64,000 nt of DNA from Mycobacterium sp. GA-2829 (GTDB lineage Bacteria; Actinomycetota; Actinomycetes; Mycobacteriales; Mycobacteriaceae): positions 1-64,000 of the forward strand of contig NZ_LQIT01000056.1 of assembly GCF_001499965.1 (NCBI RefSeq), in the 5' to 3' direction. How positions within the stretch are numbered: the stretch's first letter is position 1; every line of letters begins with the position of its first letter. Shown here in pieces: positions 1 to 8,611 of this stretch. Position numbers and translations under genes: made by a program. The notes beneath the pieces are model-generated. The model made no database searches and was not told where the DNA came from. It worked only from the letters and a program-made list of their open reading frames with translations.

Positions 1-120
1 CTCGACAACGGTGGACGTGGCATAGCAGCACTTCCCATCAGAATCAGCTGCTATTGCAACGACGCCTTGAAACCGCCGCCCGTCGGCGTGACACAACCCT
101 TCTCTCGAGGTCGGTCACCC

Positions 121-151
121 TTGACCTGAACCACGCTTCAGGTACGAGACT
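121..151 (+). promoter_or_regulatory. MerR-family-type promoter/operator upstream of the methyltransferase
   Basis: The 20-bp dyad ACCTGAAccacgcTTCAGGT (124-143) has seven perfectly paired bases per arm. It overlaps a -35-like TTGACC (121-126) and is followed by a -10-like GAGACT (146-151), giving a 19-bp spacer. Overlong spacers carrying a dyad are the hallmark of MerR-family activated promoters. The ATG of the next gene is at 158. No merR gene is visible; it could lie left of the window. Bases 1-120 show nothing else I can support. Confidence 0.55.
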
Positions 152-157
152 CCGATC

Positions 158-790
158 ATGACCGAGACGACACCGACCAAGACCCTCTTCGACGACATCT
201 ACGCCGGCGGTGCGCCCCCGTGGGTGATCGGTGAACCGCAACCCGCGATCGTCGACCTCTCGTCCCGCGGCGCGATCAGCGGCGCCGTGCTGGATGCCGG
301 CTGCGGTGCCGGTGAGCACACGATCCTGCTGGCCGCCCGCGGCTACGACGTGCTGGGCATCGACTTCTCCGCCCGCGCGGTCGAGCTCGCCCGGCGCAAC
401 GCCGCCGACCGGGGTGTCGCGGCGCGTTTCGAGGAGGCCGACGCCACCCGGCTCAACGGAGGCCCACGCTTCGACACCGTCGTCGACAGCGCGCTGTTCC
501 ACGTCTTCGACGACACCGACCGCCCGCGGTATGTGCAGAGCCTCGCCTCGGTGTGCCGCCCCGGTGCGGTCGTGCACATCCTCGCGCTTTCCGATGCCGG
601 GCGCGGGTTCGGGCCGCAGGTGAGCGAGGCCCAGATCCGCGGCGCGTTCACCGACGGCTGGCAGATCGAGGCGCTCGACACCACGACCTACCGCGGAGTG
701 GTCGGATCCGCGCACGCCGAGGCACTCGGCCTGCCGGTGGGCGCGCGTGTCGAGGAGCCGGCCTGGCTGGCCCGGATCCGGCGGATCTGA
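158..790 (+). CDS. class I SAM-dependent methyltransferase
   Basis: A 210-residue cytosolic methyltransferase. The SAM-binding motif I is VLDAGCGAGEHT near residues 44-55, followed by the acidic loop GIDFS at the end of strand 2 and a FEEADAT segment typical of motif II. The N-terminal pattern PPWVIGEPQPAI resembles the thiopurine/tellurite-resistance-type methyltransferase families, which often use small sulfur, selenium or tellurium compounds; the substrate here is inference. It stands alone on the plus strand behind a MerR-type operator, suggesting induction by a stress or small molecule. The next gene converges 8 bp after its stop. Confidence 0.85.
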   Translation: MTETTPTKTLFDDIYAGGAPPWVIGEPQPAIVDLSSRGAISGAVLDAGCGAGEHTILLAARGYDVLGIDFSARAVELARRNAADRGVAARFEEADATRLNGGPRFDTVVDSALFHVFDDTDRPRYVQSLASVCRPGAVVHILALSDAGRGFGPQVSEAQIRGAFTDGWQIEALDTTTYRGVVGSAHAEALGLPVGARVEEPAWLARIRRI

Positions 791-797
791 CCGGCGC

Positions 798-1172
798 TCA
801 GTCGGTCTGATCGTAACCGGGGTGGGCCACCTCGAGCCGGTGCCGGACGACTGCCCGTAGCGCGGGCAGGAGTTCGGCGGCCCGGTCGTCGAGCCCGCCG
901 GCGCGGATCGCCTCCGCCAATGTGGTCTCGTCGGCGAACCCGAGCCCGTCCAGTGCTGCGACGGCCCCGTCGGAGGTGGTCTGGGTGAGTTCGCGCTCGA
1001 CGGTGCGCAGGACGTTGGCGGCGACCCGGACGTGGAAGCTGACGGAACCCCCGTCGGCGGGCCGACCTTCCGACTGCAGGGCAGGCCGCACCTCCTGGTC
1101 GAGGAAGTCCGCTACCGCCGCGACCAGCTCGGCCGCCGTCGGTCTGCCGTAAAGCCACTGCGGTCCGGTCAT
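798..1172 (-). CDS. DUF6285-like small helical protein
   Basis: A 124-residue protein starting MTGPQWLYGRP. It begins with an ATG overlapping the stop of the phosphotransferase gene (ATGA), so the two are translationally coupled. It is helical and rich in Ala, Leu and Arg, with the pattern LVAAVADFLDQEV then HVRVAANVLRTVEREL. Small proteins of this type commonly follow acyl-CoA dehydrogenase/phosphotransferase pairs in actinobacteria. It is the last gene of the long minus-strand cluster. Its function is unknown; a role supporting the adjacent phosphotransferase is inferred from position only. Confidence 0.75.
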   Translation of the reverse strand: MTGPQWLYGRPTAAELVAAVADFLDQEVRPALQSEGRPADGGSVSFHVRVAANVLRTVERELTQTTSDGAVAALDGLGFADETTLAEAIRAGGLDDRAAELLPALRAVVRHRLEVAHPGYDQTD

Positions 1173-2128
1173 CGCGGCCCTCCGCCCTCGAGTAGGTCCA
1201 GCAGATCCCATTCGGTCTCGCACACCCGCCGGCCGATCGCGGCCAGCTCCACCGACGGCGTCTGCCCGCTGAGGTGGCGTTCGGCCTGATAGCGGCAGAT
1301 CACGCCCCATCGCAGCGTCGCGACCGTCAACCACCAGCGGAACGTCGACCGGTCGAGGATCTGTCCGCTGGCCGTCTCGTACGCGGTGAGGAAGTCCTCG
1401 ACACTGCCCAGCCCGCCGGCACCGAGCTGTTCGGGGGCGCCGAACCGCCACGCCCGGATGCAGAACCACGCGAGGTCCTCGTAGATCTCGCCGATGTGCA
1501 CGAGCTCCCAGTCGAGCACCGCCGCCAAGCCCTTGTCGTCAATGATCAGGTTGCCCATGCGAAAGTCGCCGTGCACCAACCGGTGTGGTGACGGCGGCGG
1601 CCGGTGCGCATCCAGCCAGCGGAACGCCCACTCGAACGTGGCTGTGGTGTCGCCCATCTCGTCGAGCTGCGCGCGCCACTCGGTCAGCTGATCGGATTCG
1701 GTGAGCCCGATGCCGTGCGGATCGGCGCGGTGTATCGCGGCCAACGCCTCGGCGCACTGGGTGAGCAACCGGCTGCGTCCGGCGTCGTCGAGGGATCGGT
1801 GGATGCGGCGGACGATCGTCTCACCGCCGATGAGATCGCAGATGAGGTACGGATTGCCCAGTGCTGCAGCGTCGTTGTCGGCGGTGACGATGTGGGGGAC
1901 CGGTGCGCCCACCGCGGCGGCCCGCTCCTGGGCGCGCGCTTCGAGTTCCATCCCGGCGTGTACCTCGTCGGGCGGACCCGTGCGCAGGATCAGCCCCTTG
2001 CGGGTGTCCGCACCGACGGCGTCGAACGCCCACGTGGTGCGGCTGGCGCCCCCGGTCAGCGTGGTGAGGTTCTCGACGGTCACCTCACCGAGCAGCGGGC
2101 GCAGCACCGCCTCGAGTTCGGCCTTCAC
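1169..2128 (-). CDS. phosphotransferase family protein (aminoglycoside-phosphotransferase fold)
   Basis: A 319-residue kinase-like protein. The Brenner-type catalytic motif HGDFRMGNLIID and the metal-binding LDWELVHIG are both intact, as is an N-terminal nucleotide-binding region around LTGGASRTTWAF. I chose the GTG at 2128 because it overlaps the stop of the upstream acyl-CoA dehydrogenase (GTGA). Homologues fused to or next to acyl-CoA dehydrogenases (ACAD10/11-like; mycobacterial FadE36) phosphorylate 4-hydroxyacyl-CoAs before dehydration. That fits its place directly behind a dehydrogenase, but the substrate is inferred. Confidence 0.85.
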   Translation of the reverse strand: MKAELEAVLRPLLGEVTVENLTTLTGGASRTTWAFDAVGADTRKGLILRTGPPDEVHAGMELEARAQERAAAVGAPVPHIVTADNDAAALGNPYLICDLIGGETIVRRIHRSLDDAGRSRLLTQCAEALAAIHRADPHGIGLTESDQLTEWRAQLDEMGDTTATFEWAFRWLDAHRPPPSPHRLVHGDFRMGNLIIDDKGLAAVLDWELVHIGEIYEDLAWFCIRAWRFGAPEQLGAGGLGSVEDFLTAYETASGQILDRSTFRWWLTVATLRWGVICRYQAERHLSGQTPSVELAAIGRRVCETEWDLLDLLEGGGPR

Positions 2129-3363
2129 TTCCGCCCGAACCCGAACAGCCGCTGGGCGACCCGCCGGATCTGGATCTCCTCGGCCCCTTCGGTGATCCGG
2201 TAGCGCCGGTGGTGGCGGTAGATGTGTTCGAACGGTTCGTGACGGCTGTAGCCCACGCCGCCGTGCACCTGCATCGCGCGGTCGGCGGCCTCGCACACCA
2301 GCCGGTTGGCGCGGTAGTTGGCCATCGACACCTTGTCGGAGACCTCCATGTGGTGGCTGCGGTCGAGTTCGGTGGCCGCGTAGTACACCAGCAGCCGCAC
2401 CATCTGAGCCTCGGTCTGCAGTTCGACCAGCGGCCACTGCACGGCCTGGTTCACCGCGAGCGGTTTCCCGAACACTGTGCGCTGCCCGGCGTAGTCGACG
2501 GCGCGGTCGATGCAGTACTGGGCGGCGCCGAGACTGCTCGCGGCCTGGCGGATCCGGTTCTCGTGCAGGAACGTCTGGCCCACTTCGAGTCCGCGGTCCA
2601 CCTCGCCGAGGATCGCATCGTCGGGCACCCGGACGTCGGTGAGCACGACCTCGCCATGGTCGGTGGGCATGTTGAACGTCCACCAGTAGTAGGGCACCTC
2701 GAAACCCGGTGTGTCGGTGGGGACCAGGAAGGCGGTGATGCCGCGGGCCTGCCCCGGTTCACCGGAGGTGCGGGCGAAGATCAGATCGTGCGTCGCGCGG
2801 TGCACGCCGGTGTTCCACCGCTTCGTGCCGTTGATGACCCAGCCGTCCCCGTCGCGGACGGCGCGGGTCTCCAACCAGGTGGCGTCCGAGCCGTGGTCCG
2901 GTTCGGTCAACCCGAAGGCCATCGACCGTTTCCCGGTGATCATCGCCTCGATCCATTCGGCCTTCTGCGCGTCGGTGCCGAAGCGATCCATCATGATGAC
3001 CTGCGGGAAGTTGCCGACGATCGATGATTCGTCCTGCAGATCGTTGTGCAGGCCGAGACCCTTGTGCGCCAGATGTTCCCGGATCACCGCCATGTCGATG
3101 TTGGATCCGTCGCGGCCGCCGAACTGCGCGGGCAGCCCGTAGCGCAGCCAGCCCGCAGCGTCGGCGCACCGGCGCATCTCGTCGAGCAGGTCCTCCCACG
3201 CGCGCTGCGGGATACCGCCGTTCTCCCAGTCGGTGCGGGCGTACTCGCGGTGGCGGTCGAAGTACTGGATGTGTTCGCGCTCCAGCGGTTTGATCTCCGC
3301 CTCGATGAACGCGTCCATCTCCTCGAGGAGGCCCGGAAGGTGTTCTGGGAGGGTGAAATCCAT
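2125..3363 (-). CDS. acyl-CoA dehydrogenase (FadE type)
   Basis: A 412-residue FAD-dependent acyl-CoA dehydrogenase starting MDFTLPEHL, with AAGGAG seven bases upstream of the ATG. Family features include the FAD/substrate segment MAFGLTEPDHGSDAT, the middle-domain INGTKRWNTGV, and the C-terminal MQVHGGVGYSRHEPFEHIYRHHRRYRITEG, matching the ACAD11-like long-chain group. It would oxidise an acyl-CoA to the 2-enoyl-CoA, passing electrons to ETF. It is coupled to the phosphotransferase downstream. The preceding TetR gene ends 84 bp upstream, so a promoter of its own is possible. Confidence 0.9.
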   Translation of the reverse strand: MDFTLPEHLPGLLEEMDAFIEAEIKPLEREHIQYFDRHREYARTDWENGGIPQRAWEDLLDEMRRCADAAGWLRYGLPAQFGGRDGSNIDMAVIREHLAHKGLGLHNDLQDESSIVGNFPQVIMMDRFGTDAQKAEWIEAMITGKRSMAFGLTEPDHGSDATWLETRAVRDGDGWVINGTKRWNTGVHRATHDLIFARTSGEPGQARGITAFLVPTDTPGFEVPYYWWTFNMPTDHGEVVLTDVRVPDDAILGEVDRGLEVGQTFLHENRIRQAASSLGAAQYCIDRAVDYAGQRTVFGKPLAVNQAVQWPLVELQTEAQMVRLLVYYAATELDRSHHMEVSDKVSMANYRANRLVCEAADRAMQVHGGVGYSRHEPFEHIYRHHRRYRITEGAEEIQIRRVAQRLFGFGRK

Positions 3364-3383
3364 GTCTCTCCTTTGCGCCGACT

Positions 3384-3431
3384 GCACGGTTGTGGACGGG
3401 TCTACTCGGGGTTTGTGTACACCAACCGTGC
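3384..3431. promoter_or_regulatory. inverted repeat ahead of the acyl-CoA dehydrogenase gene
   Basis: GCACGGTTG (3384-3392) is perfectly repeated in inverse as CAACCGTGC (3423-3431). The 30-bp spacer contains a second palindrome, GTGTACAC (3414-3421). It lies between the TetR stop and the acyl-CoA dehydrogenase start. It could be a paired operator for the adjacent TetR protein or an RNA hairpin; the sequence does not decide. Confidence 0.35.
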
Positions 3432-3447
3432 GCTCGGCGGGGTCGGT

Positions 3448-4065
3448 TCAGAAGCCATACAGGGTGCGCTTCCAGATGGTGGACAGGGTGGCGATCGCGT
3501 CGGCGTCGCTCATGGCCAGGCCGAGACCTGACGTGCCGACCATCACCACGGTGAAGTTCTCGAACAGCAGCGCGATGGCGGCTGCGGTGTGTTCGGCGTT
3601 GAGGCCGGTGCCGTAGCCCTGCTCCTGCGCGCGCCGCACCGACGCCGCGATCACATCCATGCCGAGGCGGCGGAACTCGTGCTGCAGATCGGCGAACCGT
3701 CGCTGGGCGGCGGCCAGTTGCGCGACGGCGATCATGATGCCGATGTTCTGCTTGAAGATGTTCCAATACCCGGCGACCACCGTCGTGAAGAACTCGCTGT
3801 CGTCGGGGGAGGAGGGCAGCGGAACGCTCGCGCCCGACGGGGCGACCACATCGTGGAGGAACGACTCCGCCAGCGCGGCCAGCAGGTCCTCCTTGTCGTC
3901 GAAGTAGCGGTAGAACGCCGCGGGCGACTTCCCGGCCGCCGAGGTGATGTCGGCCAGCGTGGTGCCGTGGAACCCCCGTTCCGCGAACAACTTTCGCGCC
4001 GCCTGCTCGATGGCGGCCCGTGTCTGACGGCCCTTGCTGCTCAGCGTCGAGGACTCCGGGGGCAT
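3448..4065 (-). CDS. TetR/AcrR family transcriptional regulator
   Basis: A 205-residue repressor. The N-terminal helix-turn-helix is clear (RAAIEQAARKLFAERGFHGTTLADITSAAG, then AFYRYFDDKEDLLAAL; residues about 14-63), followed by an all-helical ligand-binding domain. It sits inside the minus-strand catabolic cluster, 3 bp after the HMG-CoA lyase stop, so it is probably transcribed with the pathway it controls. The likely ligand is a CoA thioester or pathway intermediate. The 22-bp dyad at 8499-8520, at the head of the cluster, is its best candidate operator. Confidence 0.88.
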   Translation of the reverse strand: MPPESSTLSSKGRQTRAAIEQAARKLFAERGFHGTTLADITSAAGKSPAAFYRYFDDKEDLLAALAESFLHDVVAPSGASVPLPSSPDDSEFFTTVVAGYWNIFKQNIGIMIAVAQLAAAQRRFADLQHEFRRLGMDVIAASVRRAQEQGYGTGLNAEHTAAAIALLFENFTVVMVGTSGLGLAMSDADAIATLSTIWKRTLYGF

Positions 4066-4068
4066 GGT

Positions 4069-4974
4069 TCAGCCGGTGATCCGGTCCCCGGCCCGCAACA
4101 GCGCGCTGGGTAGGTCGTGGCCGACGACTGTGCGGGCAACGTCGGCCGCGGAGATGGCGCCCTGCAGGTCGACGTCACAGCCGATCCCGCTGTCGCGCAA
4201 CAGGTAGACCAGATCCTCGGTGGCGATGTTGCCGCTCGCGCCAGGGGCGAACGGGCAGCCGCCCAGTCCGCCGACCGACGCGTCGAGGCGGGTGATGCCT
4301 GCCTGTACGGCGGCGTACGCGCTGGCCAGTCCGGCGCCGCGGGTGTTGTGGAAGTGGGCGCCCAGCGGCGTGTCACCGATCCGCGGCCGCACCTGCGCGA
4401 CGAGATCGCTGACGCGCCGCGGGGTCGTGGTGCCGATGGTGTCGGCGATCGCGAGCCGGTTCACCCCGAAACCCATTGCGGCGTCGACGATCTGCAGAAC
4501 GCGATCAGGCGGGGTGGGGCCGTCGAAGGGGCAGTCCCACGCCGTCGCGATGATGACCTCCACGGTGGCGCCGCTGTCGTGGGCGATCGCGGTGATGTCC
4601 GGGATCGCCGCGGTGGCCTCGGCGCTCGACCGCCCGACGTTGGCCCGGCTGTGCCCGTCGGCCGCCGACACCACGTACTCGATCGACCGCAGCCCCGCCG
4701 CGATGGCGCGTTTGGCGCCGTTCGGGCTGGCGACCAGTGCGGAGAACTCGACACCGTCGAACCGGCTCAGTTCGGCGGCGAGTTCGGCCGCATCGGCGAG
4801 CGCGGGCACCTTCGACGGCGAGACGAACGCGGTGGCCTCGACTTCGCGTACGCCGGTCGCGACCACGGCCTCGAGCAGTTCGAGCTTGGCGGACAACGGG
4901 ATCGGCTGCTCGATTTGCAGACCGTCGCGCAGCGACACCTCGCGGATGTCGACTTTGGCAGGTAGTTCGTTCAC
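4069..4974 (-). CDS. hydroxymethylglutaryl-CoA lyase
   Basis: A 301-residue HMG-CoA lyase-family aldolase of the DRE-TIM barrel type. The sequence shows DIREVSLRDGLQ (catalytic Arg and metal Asp), the metal-binding HFHNTRGAG and the signature GGLGGCPFAPGASGN with the active-site-loop Cys. The reaction expected is cleavage of HMG-CoA or a related 3-hydroxy-3-methyl acyl-CoA to acetyl-CoA and an oxo-acid. The GTG start at 4974 overlaps the CoA-transferase stop (GTGA). With the neighbouring CoA-transferase and dehydrogenase it suggests breakdown of a branched or aromatic-derived acyl chain. Confidence 0.9.
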   Translation of the reverse strand: MNELPAKVDIREVSLRDGLQIEQPIPLSAKLELLEAVVATGVREVEATAFVSPSKVPALADAAELAAELSRFDGVEFSALVASPNGAKRAIAAGLRSIEYVVSAADGHSRANVGRSSAEATAAIPDITAIAHDSGATVEVIIATAWDCPFDGPTPPDRVLQIVDAAMGFGVNRLAIADTIGTTTPRRVSDLVAQVRPRIGDTPLGAHFHNTRGAGLASAYAAVQAGITRLDASVGGLGGCPFAPGASGNIATEDLVYLLRDSGIGCDVDLQGAISAADVARTVVGHDLPSALLRAGDRITG

Positions 4975-6170
4975 AGCACCCCCTCGGCGCGCAGTGTGGC
5001 CACTTCGTCGGCGGACTTGCCGAGAAGTCCGGTGTACACCTCGTCATTGTGCTGCCCGGGACGGGCCGAGCCGGCGTTGCGGATCTCGCCAGGGGACTCC
5101 GAGAGCACCGGGACGATGCCGGGGCCGAGAACCGTGCGCTCGACCCGCTCATCCCAGTGTTCGGCGATCATCCCGCGCGCCCGCAGCTGCGGATCGTCGA
5201 CCACCTCGGCGACCGTGTTGATCGGACCGGCGATGACCCCCGCCGCCGACAGCGTCTCGATGATCTCGGCGGGGGGACGCTGCGCGGCCCAGTCGCCGAT
5301 GATCTTGTCGAGTTCGTCCTGATTTCGGCCGCGCGCACCGTGATCGGCGAACCGGTCGTCCGTGGCGAGTTCGGGTTGACCCATGGCTGCGCACAGCCGG
5401 CGGAACACCGTGTCCTGGTTGGCCGCGATGACCACCCAGCTGCCGTCGCCGCTGCGGTAGATGTTCGACGGGGCGATGCCCTCCAGCCGGGTGCCCGACG
5501 GGCCGCGCACCACCCCGCCCACGTCGTAGTCGGGGATCGTCGACTCCTGCACCGCCAGACAGGATTCGGTCAACGCGGTGTCGACCACCTGACCCTCGCC
5601 GGTGACGGTGCGCCGGTACAGCGCCGCGAGTGCGCCCTGCGCGGCGAACATGCCTGCCAGACTGTCACCCAGCGACAGCGCCAGCCGGGGCGGCGGGCCA
5701 CCCGGGAACCCGTTGAGGTGGCGCAGTCCGCTGGCCGCCTCGGCGACCGAGGCGTAACCGGCGCGGTGGGCGTCGGGTCCGGTCTGACCGTATCCCGAGA
5801 CCCGCACCAGGATGATGCCCTTGTTGCGGGCGTGCAGGACGTCGTAGCCGAGGTCCCAGCGTTCCAGGGTGCCGGGCCGGAAGTTCTCGACGATGATGTC
5901 GGTCTGCTCGACCAGTTCGAGGAAGATCTCGCGGCCGCGTGGGGTGCGCAAGTCGAGGGTGATCGCTTTCTTGTTGCGCGCGTGGACCGTCCAGAAGAAC
6001 CGGTGGCCGTCGAGTTCGGCCTGACCCCACGTGCGCAGCGGGTCGGGGGCGCCGGGCGGTTCGATCTTGAGCACCTCGGCGCCCATGTCGCCGAGAAGTC
6101 GTCCGGCGAACGGGCCGGAGATCAGCGTGCCGATCTCGATGACCCGAATCCCGTCCAGTGCGCCTGTCAT
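4971..6170 (-). CDS. CaiB/BaiF family (class III) CoA-transferase
   Basis: A 399-residue family III CoA-transferase. It opens GALDGIRVIEIGTLISGPFAGRLLGDMGAEVLKIEPP and contains TDIIVENFRPGTLERWDLGYDVL, the usual signatures. The CoA donor and acceptor cannot be read from sequence. I chose the ATG at 6170: it is preceded by GGAGG at good spacing and its first base overlaps the stop of the upstream hydrolase gene (TGATG). An in-frame TTG one codon earlier is less likely. The gene is coupled to HMG-CoA lyase downstream, so the two probably act in sequence. Confidence 0.88.
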   Translation of the reverse strand: MTGALDGIRVIEIGTLISGPFAGRLLGDMGAEVLKIEPPGAPDPLRTWGQAELDGHRFFWTVHARNKKAITLDLRTPRGREIFLELVEQTDIIVENFRPGTLERWDLGYDVLHARNKGIILVRVSGYGQTGPDAHRAGYASVAEAASGLRHLNGFPGGPPPRLALSLGDSLAGMFAAQGALAALYRRTVTGEGQVVDTALTESCLAVQESTIPDYDVGGVVRGPSGTRLEGIAPSNIYRSGDGSWVVIAANQDTVFRRLCAAMGQPELATDDRFADHGARGRNQDELDKIIGDWAAQRPPAEIIETLSAAGVIAGPINTVAEVVDDPQLRARGMIAEHWDERVERTVLGPGIVPVLSESPGEIRNAGSARPGQHNDEVYTGLLGKSADEVATLRAEGVL

Positions 6171-7357
6171 CAAACCTCCGCAGAAAACCCGTGCCGGTGC
6201 AGCCAGTCGGTGCAGATACCGACCGCCTCCCGCAGGGTCTCACGCTGGTCGGGTCCGGAGTAGTAGTGGTTGGCGCCGGCGATCTCGTGCATCTCCTTGT
6301 CGGGGTGCCCGATGGCCTCGAACAGGCGCCGGGTGTGGCTCGGTGTGCACGCATCGTCGGCGAGGTTGCCGATGACCAGCGTGGGCACCGCGATGTCGGG
6401 GCCGGCCTTGACCGCGTCACCGTTGGCGTCGTCGTAGCTCCACTGCGAGAGCCAGCTGCGCAGCGTGCAGAACCGTGCCAGCCCGACGGGGGAGTTGTTG
6501 ACCACCTGAGGATCGCCGAGGTAACAGGTGCCGGGTTTGCGGTCGTTGGGGTCGACGGTCGGATCCAGCCAGCGCGGATCGGCCATGGTGCCGTGGACGA
6601 TGAACGCGAACTCGTCGTCGGGCCGCCCGCTGGCCTTCAGTTCGGCGAGTTTGTCCTTGACGCACTTCGTGATTCGGCGGTTGCGGGCGATCTGGGCGGC
6701 GCGGTACCGCTCGAGGAACTCGGGGGTGTAGGGCGGCTGATTCGGGTTGTCGGGGTTGTACAGGTCGAGTTCGGGGTCGCGCTTGGTGGGATCGGATTCG
6801 TCGAGGATCGACGCGTCGAGCCATTCGGTGAGCGTGCCGTGCCTGCTGATGTGGGCGGCCAGCAGCATGACGCCGTCGGCGGGGATCAGGCCGAGCTTGG
6901 TCAGGTCGGGTCCGTCGCCGGACGGGCTCGCCGTCACGGTCGGATGCTGGGCCTGTTGCTGGTAAAACACCGACAGCGAGCCACCGCCGCTCCACCCGGC
7001 GAGCACCACCTTGGAGTAGCCCATACGGTTCTTGGCGTCCTTGATCGCCTCGCCGAGGTCCTCGACGACCTTCTCCATGAGCAGCGCCGAGTCGGTGCCG
7101 CGAAATCGACTGTTGCAGTAGATGACGTGGTGACCGGCCTTGGCCAACGCGTTCATCATCGGCAGGTAGGCGCCACCCCCGATGGGGTGCATGAACACCA
7201 GCACGGTGTCGGACGGTTTGTTGCGCGGCCGCAGCAGGTGGCTCTCCAGGACGACCAGCTCGGCGACACCGCCGTAGACGTCGCGCACCCCCGAAGTGTT
7301 CTGGTAGGCAACGAGATACGGGATACGGTCGTATTCGTACTTCACCGCCGTCGTCAC
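6170..7357 (-). CDS. alpha/beta hydrolase fold protein
   Basis: A 395-residue alpha/beta hydrolase. The oxyanion region is FMHPIGGGAYLP, the nucleophile elbow is GWSGGGSLSVFY (Ser in GWSGG), the acid is probably the Asp in GNLADDACTP, and the His is in AGANHYYSG. An extra roughly 120-residue cap between elbow and acid makes it longer than simple hydrolases. No signal peptide, so cytosolic. The GTG start at 7357 overlaps the stop of the cupin dioxygenase (GTGA). The context suggests hydrolysis of an ester or a C-C bond in a ring-cleavage-type product; the substrate is not known. Confidence 0.82.
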   Translation of the reverse strand: MTTAVKYEYDRIPYLVAYQNTSGVRDVYGGVAELVVLESHLLRPRNKPSDTVLVFMHPIGGGAYLPMMNALAKAGHHVIYCNSRFRGTDSALLMEKVVEDLGEAIKDAKNRMGYSKVVLAGWSGGGSLSVFYQQQAQHPTVTASPSGDGPDLTKLGLIPADGVMLLAAHISRHGTLTEWLDASILDESDPTKRDPELDLYNPDNPNQPPYTPEFLERYRAAQIARNRRITKCVKDKLAELKASGRPDDEFAFIVHGTMADPRWLDPTVDPNDRKPGTCYLGDPQVVNNSPVGLARFCTLRSWLSQWSYDDANGDAVKAGPDIAVPTLVIGNLADDACTPSHTRRLFEAIGHPDKEMHEIAGANHYYSGPDQRETLREAVGICTDWLHRHGFSAEV

Positions 7358-8460
7358 GAGTGTTGCCCCAGGTCGTTCGCCAGCACCTCCGGCGACGGAA
7401 TCAGCCGCCTGCGCGTGTCGATCGCGATCACCTGCCAGTCCACCCGTTGGAAGTCGTCGAATTTGCGGCGGGCACGTTCGCGCGCCTTCTCCGGCGCACC
7501 ATGGTGCACGCCCTGCGGCGCGTGGGAGATCAGCCCGGGCGGCATCGGAATGCCGTACAGCGAACCGCCGTGGAAGAACGCGATCTCGTCGTAGTCGACG
7601 TTGCGGTGGTACCACGGGGTGCGTTCGGTGCCCGGCACCCCCTCGGCGGGTTTGGGCAGGAAGTTCATCACGTACACCCCGGTCGCCTGCATGAGCAGAT
7701 GCGCAGTGGCAGGCAGGTGCACGCTGTCGGAGGTGACGACGTTGTAGTCGGCGATGTTGAACGTGAACGCGAAGTTGTCGCCCCGCCACCCTTCGACGTC
7801 GAGCGGATGGTGTTGGTAGAACAGCGATGTCGGCCCGCCCTCATGGAACAGCCGGACCTCGTACTCGCCGTCGACCCGCGGACCGACGCCGTCGTCGATG
7901 GGCTCCGGGTCGGGGACCGAGAGCAGCGTCGGGTCGAACGGGAAGTGCCTGCCGAGGGGGCCGGGCGGCGGCACCCGGAACTCGTCGGTGGCCTGGATCA
8001 TCAACAGCGTGGACTCGGCATCGGGGATCTGCCGGAACGTGCACCCCTTCGGGATGTAGACCCAGTCGCCGGCCCGGTAGCGCAACGGCCCGAACTCGGT
8101 CTCCAACAGGCCCGAGCCGGTGTGCACGAACGACAGCAGGTCGCCGTCGACGTAGCGCGCGAAGTAGGGCATCTCCTCGGCGCGCCGAGAGAGCAGCACC
8201 TGGCAGTCGGCATTGGAGAACATGAGCAGCGGTGCGCCTTGAGCGTCGGTCGCGTCATCGGGCTTTAGCTGATCGCTGAGGACGTCGACCGGGCGCAGCG
8301 GCCCCACCGTGCGGAAGGCGGTGGGGTCGTTGCGCCGGTACATGTTGGCCGTGCGTCCGGTGAACCCGCCGCGGCCGAGTTCATCGTCTTTCTGGCCGTC
8401 GAGGTCGGCGTGCGGCCGCCGTGGTGTCTTGCCTTTCCGCAGGTGAACGAACGATTCCAT
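7354..8460 (-). CDS. homogentisate 1,2-dioxygenase-like cupin
   Basis: A 368-residue double-cupin protein related to homogentisate 1,2-dioxygenase, shorter than the usual ~430 residues. The C-terminal cupin keeps the family iron-ligand environment: WYHRNVDYDEIAFFHGG and LISHAPQGVHHGAPE. The start MESFVHLRKGK has GGAG six bases upstream. It is the first gene of the eight-gene minus-strand cluster and is transcribed away from the SRPBCC gene. It may open a ring, but divergence and length mean the substrate need not be homogentisate. No fumarylacetoacetate hydrolase or maleylacetoacetate isomerase is nearby. Confidence 0.78.
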   Translation of the reverse strand: MESFVHLRKGKTPRRPHADLDGQKDDELGRGGFTGRTANMYRRNDPTAFRTVGPLRPVDVLSDQLKPDDATDAQGAPLLMFSNADCQVLLSRRAEEMPYFARYVDGDLLSFVHTGSGLLETEFGPLRYRAGDWVYIPKGCTFRQIPDAESTLLMIQATDEFRVPPPGPLGRHFPFDPTLLSVPDPEPIDDGVGPRVDGEYEVRLFHEGGPTSLFYQHHPLDVEGWRGDNFAFTFNIADYNVVTSDSVHLPATAHLLMQATGVYVMNFLPKPAEGVPGTERTPWYHRNVDYDEIAFFHGGSLYGIPMPPGLISHAPQGVHHGAPEKARERARRKFDDFQRVDWQVIAIDTRRRLIPSPEVLANDLGQHS

Positions 8461-8498
8461 CGCAGGCTCCAGTGACTGTTCGGTGGGACATCGGCCAC

Positions 8499-8520
8499 AA
8501 AGTGAAACTGACGTTACTTT
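8499..8520. promoter_or_regulatory. TetR-type operator in the divergent promoter region
   Basis: AAAGTGA-N8-TTACTTT forms a 22-bp dyad in which six of the seven outer positions pair. It lies between the divergent cupin dioxygenase gene (start 8460) and SRPBCC gene (start 8612). Position, size and AT-rich half-sites are typical of operators bound by TetR regulators of CoA-linked catabolism in mycobacteria. The TetR protein encoded at 3448-4065 is the obvious candidate; that link is inference. Confidence 0.5.
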
Positions 8521-8611
8521 TGTTTCGAGGGCAGCGCAAGGGTGCGCGATGAGTTCGCACCACCGAAGCGGTCTCACTTCACATACGACACCACGAAACA
8601 GGAGAGCTCGA

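Noticed and set aside
4737..6263. A 508-codon frame antisense to the CoA-transferase and HMG-CoA lyase genes
   Set aside because: It spans a gene junction on the other strand, which itself has clear overlapping starts and stops, and has no family motif.
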